DNA of 64,000 nucleotides from Emticicia soli (GTDB lineage Bacteria; Bacteroidota; Bacteroidia; Cytophagales; Spirosomataceae), in NCBI RefSeq assembly GCF_037860775.1, contig NZ_JBBEWC010000001.1:372001-436000 (forward strand). The letters run 5' to 3'. Each line of letters opens with the position of its first letter. Position 1 is the stretch's first letter. Position numbers and translations under genes: made by a program. Positions 44,938-52,583 of the stretch are shown one piece after another. Under the pieces are notes generated by a model, which was not told where the DNA came from, made no database searches, and was given only the letters and a program-made list of their open reading frames with translations.

Positions 44938-45822
44938 TCAGTTACGGGCATCAACCCCCCATTTTAGTTTACTTCTTAGTGTATTTAAAAAATTATTGCC
45001 GTCTACTCTTATCATTCTTGCCTTAAATTTCTCTTTCTTTACCGTGATAATTGCTTCTTCGTCAGAGGCTATAATTTTTGCTCTTGAGTCCATCGAAACA
45101 AGGCAATTATTACTTCTACTTTCTACTTTCAACGAAATAATGCTATCGTCTGATACAATCATGGGTCTTACAAATAGATTGTGCGGACAAATAGGTGTAA
45201 TGATAAAATTGGCCGAATGTGGCATTACCAATGGCCCTCCACAACTTAACGAATATCCTGTTGAACCCGTAGCTGTTGCCACCATAAGGCCATCAGCCCA
45301 ATAAGTATTCAGAAACTCTCCGTTTATGTAAGCATGTACCACAATCATTGAAGAAGTATCTGTTTTGGTGATGGCTACTTCATTTAAGGCAAAATTCATG
45401 CCCTCTTCAAACAACTCGGTTTCAGATGTTGCGGCAAGCATGGTTCGTTCGTCAATATCATATCGGCCTTCTACCAACTGAGCTATTGAGGCTTCTATTT
45501 GCTCGTACGAAACAGCGGCTAAAAAGCCCAACCTACCAAAATTAAAACCAAGAATCGGAATTTCTCTTTTGCCTACGTGTGAGAGTGTTTCAAGAAAAGT
45601 GCCATCTCCGCCAAGACTAAATGCAATATCAGCATTAAAAATCTCCTGAGACGTAGTGTAGACATTTTTACAGTTTAGCTGAATACCCGATTGCAGCAAA
45701 ACACGTTTGAAGGATTCTGATAGTTGAACTTCAACTTTATATCTGTCTAATTCATCAAAAACCTGCTGTACATAAGGTACAGACTCCACATTGAATTTTC
45801 GTCCGTGAATGGCGATTTTCAT
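44938..45822 (-). CDS. nadK: NAD kinase
   Basis: NadK phosphorylates NAD to NADP. The 294-residue protein has the GGDGT motif at 71-75 (SLGGDGTFLETLSHVG), the NE-motif (FALNEVAITKTDTSSMIVV) and the glycine-rich GSTGYSLSCGGP. The first gene of the block runs nadK, DUF6089, DUF6089, uppS, bamA, ompH, ompH on the minus strand, in the order seen in many Bacteroidota. A -7-like TAGCTTTG (45912-45905) lies upstream without a matching -33. Confidence 0.95.
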   Translation of the reverse strand: MKIAIHGRKFNVESVPYVQQVFDELDRYKVEVQLSESFKRVLLQSGIQLNCKNVYTTSQEIFNADIAFSLGGDGTFLETLSHVGKREIPILGFNFGRLGFLAAVSYEQIEASIAQLVEGRYDIDERTMLAATSETELFEEGMNFALNEVAITKTDTSSMIVVHAYINGEFLNTYWADGLMVATATGSTGYSLSCGGPLVMPHSANFIITPICPHNLFVRPMIVSDDSIISLKVESRSNNCLVSMDSRAKIIASDEEAIITVKKEKFKARMIRVDGNNFLNTLRSKLKWGVDARN

Positions 45823-45924
45823 TTGGAAAGTATATTAAGTGCTATAAATCATAGCAAATGAAGTGCAAAGATGTTAATTATCTGTAACATCTGAAATTTT
45901 TATACAAAGCTATGATTATTTTCT

Positions 45925-45969
45925 CAATTCGGGAAAGTTTCGTTGTCTAACAAAAACTTTCCCGAATTG
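45925..45969. repeat. perfect 16-bp inverted repeat between nadK and the MBL gene
   Basis: CAATTCGGGAAAGTTT (45925-45940) pairs exactly with 45954-45969 around a 13-nt loop. It lies 3' of the MBL gene and 5' of nadK. Neither side has a T-run, so it is not a classical intrinsic terminator. A second inverted repeat, AATCATAGC (45847-45855) with GCTATGATT (45909-45917), lies on the nadK side. Confidence 0.6.
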
Positions 45970-46002
45970 CCATAAAGTAGTTGTTTCCTGTAAATGACAA
46001 TA

Positions 46003-47397
46003 CTATAATTCAAATCCCTCGCCCTGCGCAGGTATCAGTATCTCATTAAAACCTGCTAGCAACAAACGATTTTTAAAAGCTAACTGATTAGGAAGCTCAC
46101 CATGTACTAAAAATAGCTTTTTTACATCTGTGGCTTTCTGGCATCCTAAATAAGCTAATAGCTCAACGTAATCGGCATGTGCCGAAAACGAATCCATTAC
46201 TTCTATTTTGGCATTCACTTTATGTACTTCGCCAAATATCTTCACGGTTTCAGGTTGTGCTTTCAAAACAGCACCTAATGTTTCGGGTGAGCAATAGCCA
46301 ACCAACAATATAGTATTGTTGGGGTTTTCAACATTATTGGCTATATGGTGCTTGACACGCCCTGCCTCTGCCATACCCGATGCCGATATAATAATACAAG
46401 GCCCTTTGCGAGAATTTAAAGCCTTAGATTGATTCACATCGCTTATATAATGTAGATTATCAAAGCCAAAGGCATCGCCATCGTGCTTGATATAGGCCAG
46501 AATTTCAGGATTAAAACATTCTTCATTGTCTTTCATGGCCATAGTCGCTTTTACCGAAAGCGGACTATCTACATAAACAGGTATTTTAGGCAGCCTGCCC
46601 TCGCTGGCTAGTTGGTCTAGCGCATATACCAGCTCTTGTGTACGGTCAACGGCAAAAGCAGGAATGATGAGTTTCCCTTGGCGCACTACACAGGTATCAT
46701 GTACCACCTGTAATAGATGAGCTTTCATATCAATCTCTGGCTCATGCAAACGGTTTCCGTAGGTTGACTCGCAAATAATATAGTTAGCCTGCGGGAATGC
46801 CTCCGGGCTACGCAGTATTTTATCGTTAGGGCGCCCAACATCGCCCGTAAAGAATAAGGTTTTTATACCTGTTTCTTCTTCAAAAGTCAGATATATGCCT
46901 GCGCTTCCGAGAATATGACCCGTATCGTAATATTCAGCAGTTACACCCGGTTCTAATTCAAAAGACTCATGATACTTTACAGTTTCAAATAAGGCCAGCG
47001 CATTTTTTACATCTTCTTCGCCATATAATAGTTCCAGAAGCGGCTCACCTCGTTTTTTTCTTCTCTCATTTACACGCTCAAGGTCTTTTTCCTGGATATA
47101 GGCCGAATCGTACAACATGATATTGCACAAATCTTTGGTAGCATGCGTAGAAAATATTTTACCCGAAAACCCCTTCTTTACTAATCTTGGTACTAACCCT
47201 GTATGGTCTATATGGGCATGGCTCAGTATCAGAATATCTATTTCTTTAGGGTCAAAACCAAATTGCAGGTTTAGTTCAGAAGTGTTAATGCCTTGAAATA
47301 AACCACAATCGAGCAAAATCTTTGTTCCTTTTTGGGTGGTAATGAGGTGTTTGCTTCCGGTTACACGCTGCGCTGCGCCGTAGAATTGAATTTTCAT
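46003..47397 (-). CDS. MBL-fold/beta-CASP RNase-like metallo-hydrolase
   Basis: The 464-residue protein has the metallo-beta-lactamase zinc motif HAHIDH (H60 to H65), then TGHILGSAG, a beta-CASP domain with PVYVDSPLSVKATMAM and SASGMAEAGRVKHHI, and the RNA-metabolising C-terminal motif FSAHADYVELLAYL. Proteins of this family are CPSF73-like or YsdC/YSH1-like and process or degrade RNA. Some are of unknown substrate. It has no signal peptide and is a single-gene unit. Confidence 0.92.
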   Translation of the reverse strand: MKIQFYGAAQRVTGSKHLITTQKGTKILLDCGLFQGINTSELNLQFGFDPKEIDILILSHAHIDHTGLVPRLVKKGFSGKIFSTHATKDLCNIMLYDSAYIQEKDLERVNERRKKRGEPLLELLYGEEDVKNALALFETVKYHESFELEPGVTAEYYDTGHILGSAGIYLTFEEETGIKTLFFTGDVGRPNDKILRSPEAFPQANYIICESTYGNRLHEPEIDMKAHLLQVVHDTCVVRQGKLIIPAFAVDRTQELVYALDQLASEGRLPKIPVYVDSPLSVKATMAMKDNEECFNPEILAYIKHDGDAFGFDNLHYISDVNQSKALNSRKGPCIIISASGMAEAGRVKHHIANNVENPNNTILLVGYCSPETLGAVLKAQPETVKIFGEVHKVNAKIEVMDSFSAHADYVELLAYLGCQKATDVKKLFLVHGELPNQLAFKNRLLLAGFNEILIPAQGEGFEL

Positions 47398-47605
47398 GAG
47401 TCCTTTTCAAATAATATTTTACGATAGATAAAACATTCATGCTAAATAAATAAGGCAAATACTACTATGCATGAAGGTATTTAGGTTTAAATAACTTCAT
47501 TTTGACAAATGTATTTAGAAATATTTTTACTTACAGATTTGCCTGCTAATTTTGACGAAAATTTAAGAATTAGGCAACAAATTTAATCCATTAATTTTCT
47601 ATAAA

Positions 47606-48376
47606 ATGTTTCGTCTCGATAATAAAGTAGCCATCGTAACCGGAGGTGCAAGCGGCATAGGCCTTTCGATTTCCAGACTTTTTGCTAAACAAGGAGCAGC
47701 AGTACATATATTTGAATTGAACGTTGACCAGGCAGAGCGTGAGGCAGACCTCATAAATGCCAATGGTGGAGAAGCGTATTTCCATAAAGTTGATGTATCA
47801 AATCAGAAAGAAGTAAAAAAAGCAATTGATAAAATTGCTAAAGAAAATACCATTGATATTCTGGTAAACAATGCCGGAATTGCCCATATTGGCACTGTTG
47901 AAACTACGAGCGAAGAAGATTTCGACAAAGTGTTTAAAGTGAATGTTAAAGGTACTTATAACTGTTTGCAGGCGGTTATTCCGTATTTCAAAAATAAAGG
48001 CGGGGTTATTCTGAATATTGCTTCTATTGCTGCCACGGTTGGGATTCCGGACAGATTTGCTTATTCGATGAGCAAAGGCGCAATTTATACCATGACCCTA
48101 CAAGTAGCAAAAGACTACCTAAAACATAATATCCGTTGTAATAGTATTTCTCCGGCTCGTGTACACACACCATTTGTTGATGGTTTCCTGAAAAAAACGT
48201 ATCCGGGAAAAGAAAAAGAAATGTTTGATAAACTTTCAAAAACTCAACCAATAGGCCGTATGGCTAAACCCGAAGAAATCGGCTCATTGGCGGTTTATCT
48301 CTGTTCTGACGAAGCAGGTTTTATTACCGGCTGCGATTATCTGATTGACGGAGGATTTGTAAAACTCAACAATTAA
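47606..48376 (+). CDS. SDR family oxidoreductase
   Basis: The 256-residue protein is a classical SDR: cofactor loop TGGASGIG (residues 11-18), NNAG (ILVNNAGIA), catalytic serine in NIASIAA and YSMSK. The C-terminus GRMAKPEEIGSLAVYLCSDEAGFITGCDYLIDGGF is typical of 3-oxoacyl-ACP reductase or sugar and polyol dehydrogenase homologues. In Bacteroidota similar genes often take part in fucose or uronate catabolism, but there is no such context here. A -7-like TAATTTTG lies at 47547-47554. Confidence 0.9.
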   Translation: MFRLDNKVAIVTGGASGIGLSISRLFAKQGAAVHIFELNVDQAEREADLINANGGEAYFHKVDVSNQKEVKKAIDKIAKENTIDILVNNAGIAHIGTVETTSEEDFDKVFKVNVKGTYNCLQAVIPYFKNKGGVILNIASIAATVGIPDRFAYSMSKGAIYTMTLQVAKDYLKHNIRCNSISPARVHTPFVDGFLKKTYPGKEKEMFDKLSKTQPIGRMAKPEEIGSLAVYLCSDEAGFITGCDYLIDGGFVKLNN

Positions 48377-48753
48377 GAGTATGTTTATTAAGGTTCAAGA
48401 GATAAACGTTCTTTAATTTTTTACAATATAATTTTCAAAGGAGCACAAAGAGGCTGTCTCAAAAGTTTTTTGTACCAAATAATATTTGGAAAAGACCCCA
48501 CCCTAACCCTCCCCAACAATGGGGAGGGGACAAAAAAGCCCCTCTCCCCACAGTTGGGGAGAGGGGTTGGGGAGTGGGGTCAGTGTCTTGCCAAATAATA
48601 TTTTGTGCTATTTTCTTTTGAGACGGCCTCACAGCCAGGCATTCTAAAGAACTTTTATTTTGTGAATCCTAATAAACCAATGCTAACATTTGAATAACCT
48701 AAAAGACCGCTACTCAATAAGTTTTTATTGAAAAATATTCAAATTTTATCTCG
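48377..48753. other. 377-bp region between the SDR and nadB genes
   Basis: No gene is seen here. About half is the MITE-like element; the rest is AT-rich. The 123 bp after the element should contain the nadB promoter. TTTG (48689-48692) and TAAGTTTT (48718-48725) are the closest pair, but the spacing is too long. Confidence 0.6.
48450..48630. mobile_element. MITE-like non-autonomous element (181 bp hairpin)
   Basis: Terminal inverted repeats GAGGCTGTCTCAAAAG (48450-48465) and CTTTTGAGACGGCCTC (48615-48630) match at 15 of 16 positions. The inside is also symmetrical: CCAAATAATATTT at both sides and a GC-rich core (48494-48581) starting GACCCCAC and ending GTGGGGTC. The core contains two G/C hairpins, 8 bp (48507-48514 with 48521-48528) and 11 bp (48539-48549 with 48556-48566). 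No reading frame of transposase size is present. Clear target-site duplications were not found. TIRs starting GAGGCTGTCTC resemble the ends of some insertion sequences, which suggests mobilisation in trans. Confidence 0.7.
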
Positions 48754-50343
48754 ATGCAAAAAGTAGATTTTTTAGTGATAGGATCCGGTATTGCGGGCTT
48801 AAGTTTTGCACTTAAAGCAGCTGCTAAAGGAAAAGTTTTAGTGTTGACTAAGGTAAACGCTGACGAAACCAACACAAAATATGCCCAAGGTGGTATAGCT
48901 GCTGTTTTTGACGCCGAAACCGACTCTTTCGAAAAACATATTAACGATACACTGATTGCCGGAGACGGCTTATGTGACCGCAAAACTGTAGAAATTGTGG
49001 TAACCGAAGGCCCCGACCGTATTCAGGAATTGATAGACTATGGCACCAATTTCGATAAACATGGCTCAGAATATGATCTGACTCGTGAAGGAGGCCACTC
49101 TGAAAAGAGGATTCTACACTATAAAGACATTACAGGCAAAGAGATTGAGCGAGCCTTATTGGAAGAAGTAAGCAAAAACCCTAATATTGAGATTCTGACG
49201 CATTATTATGCTGTTGAAATTATTACGCAACACCATTTGGGTATACAGGTAACACGCGAAACCAACGATATTACCTGCTTTGGTGTATATGCACTGAATG
49301 TGCACACAGGCCATGTTGAAACCATTCTATCAAAAATTACACTGATGGCTACAGGTGGTGCGGGCAATATTTACTCTGCAACAACAAACCCTGTAATTGC
49401 AACCGGCGATGGTATTGCGATGGCATATAGAGCCAAAGGCCGAGTAAGAGACATGGAAATGATTCAGTTTCACCCAACCTCACTCTATAATCCGGGCGAG
49501 TATCCTAGTTTCTTGATTACAGAGGCTGTAAGGGGCGAAGGCGGTGTATTGAAAAATAAGCGGGGCGAAGAGTTTATGCAAAACTATGACCCTAGAGGCT
49601 CGCTTGCTCCACGTGACATAGTGGCCCGTTCGATTGATGCCGAAATGAAAAAATCGGGTGAAGACCATGTATATCTTGATATTTCGTTCAAGCCTAAAGA
49701 ACTTATATTACAACATTTCCCTAATATCTATGAGAAATGCCTAAGCATTGGGCTTGATATTACCAAAGATATGATTCCCGTTGTACCTGCAGCCCATTAC
49801 TTATGTGGAGGTATATTGGTTGATGAGTATGGGCTTTCAACTATTCATCGTTTGTATGCTTGCGGTGAGTGTTCGTCTACTGGTTTGCATGGTGCCAACC
49901 GTTTGGCTTCAAACTCATTGTTGGAAGCGGCGGTTTTTGGACACCGTATCGCTATTCAGGCCGTTGAAGAAGTAGACAAAATAAGATTCCAGGAAAATGT
50001 GCCTGACTGGGACGAATTCGGCACTGAACAATCGAACGAAGAGATTCTGGTTACGCACAATTTACGTGAGTTACAACGCATGATGTCAGACTACGTAGGT
50101 ATCGTTCGCTCCGATTTCCGTCTCGAACGAGCATTACGCAGGCTGAAACTTATTAAAGACGAAACAGAAGAATTTTATAAGAAAACAAAACTTTCGGTTA
50201 AACTCTGTGAATTACGTAACCTTGTTCAATGCGCCGAGTTGGTAATTCGTTGCGCCATGAAACGCAAAGAAAGCAGAGGCTTGCACTATACAACCGATTA
50301 CCCATATAAATTGGGCGGTAAACCTGAGAATTCGGTACTGTAG
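48754..50343 (+). CDS. nadB: L-aspartate oxidase
   Basis: NadB oxidises L-aspartate to iminoaspartate with FAD, the first step of de novo NAD synthesis. The 529-residue protein has the FAD-binding GSGIAGLSFALKAA, the TKYAQGGIAAVF motif, the succinate dehydrogenase-like HPTSLYNPG and RGEGGVLKNKRGEEFM, and the C-terminal SSTGLHGANRLASNSLLEA. A helical C-terminal domain follows (LRELQRMMSDYVGIVRSDFRLERAL). nadA and nadC are not in the window. It lies 3 kb from nadK but is divergent to it. Confidence 0.94.
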   Translation: MQKVDFLVIGSGIAGLSFALKAAAKGKVLVLTKVNADETNTKYAQGGIAAVFDAETDSFEKHINDTLIAGDGLCDRKTVEIVVTEGPDRIQELIDYGTNFDKHGSEYDLTREGGHSEKRILHYKDITGKEIERALLEEVSKNPNIEILTHYYAVEIITQHHLGIQVTRETNDITCFGVYALNVHTGHVETILSKITLMATGGAGNIYSATTNPVIATGDGIAMAYRAKGRVRDMEMIQFHPTSLYNPGEYPSFLITEAVRGEGGVLKNKRGEEFMQNYDPRGSLAPRDIVARSIDAEMKKSGEDHVYLDISFKPKELILQHFPNIYEKCLSIGLDITKDMIPVVPAAHYLCGGILVDEYGLSTIHRLYACGECSSTGLHGANRLASNSLLEAAVFGHRIAIQAVEEVDKIRFQENVPDWDEFGTEQSNEEILVTHNLRELQRMMSDYVGIVRSDFRLERALRRLKLIKDETEEFYKKTKLSVKLCELRNLVQCAELVIRCAMKRKESRGLHYTTDYPYKLGGKPENSVL

Positions 50344-50441
50344 ATACTGGTAAGTGTATCAGAATTTGAGTATATTTGGTTTCTATTCAACAAAGTTGTT
50401 TAGTTAAACAACTTTAATTATAAACTACTGTATTCAATTCT

Positions 50442-51350
50442 ATGAAACTCTTACTTCTTATTTTACCCGTGGCTGTGTTTGCACAGGCACCGCCAAATGT
50501 TGAAAGTACTTTAGAGACAATCAACATAAAATCTGGCAAACGAACGGTGATACTTAAGGAAAAACGCCATTTTGAAGCTCCCAACTGGTCGAGAGATGGC
50601 AAATACTTTATTATCAACTCAAAAGGTTTATTAGAGAAAATTTCGACTAGCGGCGAAAAACTCGGTATTATCAATACCGACTTCGCTAATCGGTGCAATA
50701 ACGACCACGGCATCAGTTTTGATGGCAAGATGCTTATCATCAGCCACAACGATAACCGTATGAAAAATACCTCAGGAGGGAATTCACGTATCTTTACGCT
50801 TCCTATAGAGGGCGGCACACCCACACTTATTACCGAAAATGCGCCATCTTACTGGCATGGCATTTCGCCTGACGGACAAACCTTAGTTTATTGTGCCTCC
50901 AGAAACGGAGAATTTGATGTATACAGCATACCTGTAACTGGCGGAGAAGAGAAAAGGTTGACCAATGCTCCCAGCCTGGACGACGGGCCTGAGTATTCGT
51001 ACGATGGTAAATATATCTATTTCAATTCGCATCGCACAGGCAAAATGCATATTTACCGTATGAAACCCGATGGCAGCGAGCAAGAACAATTAACCAACGA
51101 TGAGTACAGCAATTGGTTTGCTCACCCCTCGCCCAATGGCAAATGGATTGTCTTTATTACTTATATAGAAGACCAGAAAGCGAATCACCCTTTTGGTAAA
51201 GATGTTAAGCTTCGCCTGATGGATTTAAAAACCCGCAAAATTAAAGACTTAACTGATGTGTTTTTTGGAGGTCAAGGCACTATCAATGTACCAAGCTGGT
51301 CGCCCGATAGTAAACAACTGGCTTTTGTAACTTACCATATCGACAAATAA
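50442..51350 (+). CDS. secreted TolB-like (PD40) beta-propeller protein
   Basis: The 302-residue protein has a short signal peptide (MKLLLLILPVAVFAQ) and several WD40-like PD40 repeats: APNWSRDGKYFIINS, ISFDGKMLIISHND, GISPDGQTLVYCASRNGEFDVYSIP, GPEYSYDGKYIYFNSHRTGKMHIYRM and VPSWSPDSKQLAFVTY. It is not the TolB of the Tol-Pal system in the strict sense. The next gene starts 20 bp downstream, so the two are probably co-transcribed. The role is unknown, possibly a binding or lyase-like scaffold for sugars. Confidence 0.85.
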   Translation: MKLLLLILPVAVFAQAPPNVESTLETINIKSGKRTVILKEKRHFEAPNWSRDGKYFIINSKGLLEKISTSGEKLGIINTDFANRCNNDHGISFDGKMLIISHNDNRMKNTSGGNSRIFTLPIEGGTPTLITENAPSYWHGISPDGQTLVYCASRNGEFDVYSIPVTGGEEKRLTNAPSLDDGPEYSYDGKYIYFNSHRTGKMHIYRMKPDGSEQEQLTNDEYSNWFAHPSPNGKWIVFITYIEDQKANHPFGKDVKLRLMDLKTRKIKDLTDVFFGGQGTINVPSWSPDSKQLAFVTYHIDK

Positions 51351-51370
51351 TCTATTTAAATCATATTCTA

Positions 51371-52501
51371 ATGGCCGAAAATCAATCTCGTCGTTCGTTT
51401 ATCCAAAACCTGGGTGTCGGTCTTGGCACTACGGCGGCAGCATTTGCTGTTCCATCGCTTGTAAGTATTCCTGAGTCTAAATCTAAGCCTAAACATGAAG
51501 GTAAAAAACTAGGCATTGCATTGGTTGGTTTAGGAAGCTACGCAAAAAATCAGCTAGCTGTGGGTTTAGAGCAAACACCCAATTGTTATCTGGCTGGTAT
51601 TGTAACGGGCACGCCAGCCAAAGCTGAAGAGTGGATGAAGAAATACAACATTCCTAAAAAGAATGTGTATAACTACCAGAATTTCGACCAGATAGCTGAC
51701 AACAAAGATATTGATATTATATACGTGGTATTGCCAAACTCTATGCACCACGAATACGTAATAAGAGCAGCTAAGGCCGGCAAGCACGTAATGTGCGAAA
51801 AACCGCTGGCCAATACCCCAAAAGAATGTGAAGAAATGATAAAAGCCTGTAAAGATGCAGGCGTGCAGCTTGGTGTGGGGTATCGAATGCACTTTGAGCC
51901 TTTTACAAAAGAGGTAATCAGAATGAGCCGTGAGAAAGTTTTTGGTGATGTAAGGTTTATCCAGACAAATTTCGGCTTCAGAATCGGCGACCCGACACAA
52001 TGGCGCTTGAAAAAAGCAATGGCTGGTGGTGGCCCACTAATGGATGTTGGCGTTTATTGTGTGCAAGGTGCACGTTACATAACGGGCAGAGAACCGCTTG
52101 CCGTAACGGCTCAATTTGGCCCGATTACAGATCCAGAACGTTTCAAAGATGTAGAAGAGTCGCTCTCATGGCAATTTGATTTCCCTGATGCTGTTACGGT
52201 AAATGGTTTTACTTCTTATAAAACCAATATTGAGCAATTGTTTACAACCTACGACAAAGGCTTTATTCATTTAAGCCCTGCTTATAGTTATGGGCCAATT
52301 AAAGGCCGCACTAGCCAAGGAGAACTGAATCTGCCTATTGTGCACCACCAAGCCAACATGCTAGAAGCCATTGTGCGTGAGTTTCAGGAAACCAAGTTAT
52401 TTCCAAGCCATATTTCGGGCGAAGAAGGTTTGAAAGATATGAAAATTCTATCGGCTATTTATGAAGCGGCTCAAACTGGTAAGAAGATTAGTTTAGTGTA
52501 G
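51371..52501 (+). CDS. Gfo/Idh/MocA family oxidoreductase with Tat-type signal
   Basis: The 376-residue protein starts with a twin-arginine signal (NQSRRSFIQNLGVGLGTTAAAFAVPS), then the Rossmann motif GIALVGLGSYAKN, the EKPL motif (VMCEKPLANTP) and the C-terminal GGGPLMDVGVYCVQGARYITG. This set matches glucose-fructose oxidoreductase, which is also exported through Tat with tightly bound NADP. The product probably oxidises or reduces a sugar in the periplasm. The substrate is unknown. It follows the TolB-like gene by 20 bp and ends at a strong terminator. Confidence 0.9.
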   Translation: MAENQSRRSFIQNLGVGLGTTAAAFAVPSLVSIPESKSKPKHEGKKLGIALVGLGSYAKNQLAVGLEQTPNCYLAGIVTGTPAKAEEWMKKYNIPKKNVYNYQNFDQIADNKDIDIIYVVLPNSMHHEYVIRAAKAGKHVMCEKPLANTPKECEEMIKACKDAGVQLGVGYRMHFEPFTKEVIRMSREKVFGDVRFIQTNFGFRIGDPTQWRLKKAMAGGGPLMDVGVYCVQGARYITGREPLAVTAQFGPITDPERFKDVEESLSWQFDFPDAVTVNGFTSYKTNIEQLFTTYDKGFIHLSPAYSYGPIKGRTSQGELNLPIVHHQANMLEAIVREFQETKLFPSHISGEEGLKDMKILSAIYEAAQTGKKISLV

Positions 52502-52520
52502 TCTTCAATAAAACCTTATA

Positions 52521-52556
52521 ACAAAAATCGTTGGCTTGGTAGTCAACGATTTTTGT
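52521..52556. terminator. bidirectional terminator
   Basis: A perfect 13-bp stem (52521-52533 with 52544-52556) and a 10-nt loop, between the Tat oxidoreductase (+) and the esterase fusion (-). Confidence 0.9.
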
Positions 52557-52583
52557 ATTTATATACCGCTTTGTTACTTATTA

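Noticed and set aside
48494..48581. GC-rich repeats considered as a CRISPR array
   Set aside because: The repeats are inverted, not direct, with no spacers and no cas genes.
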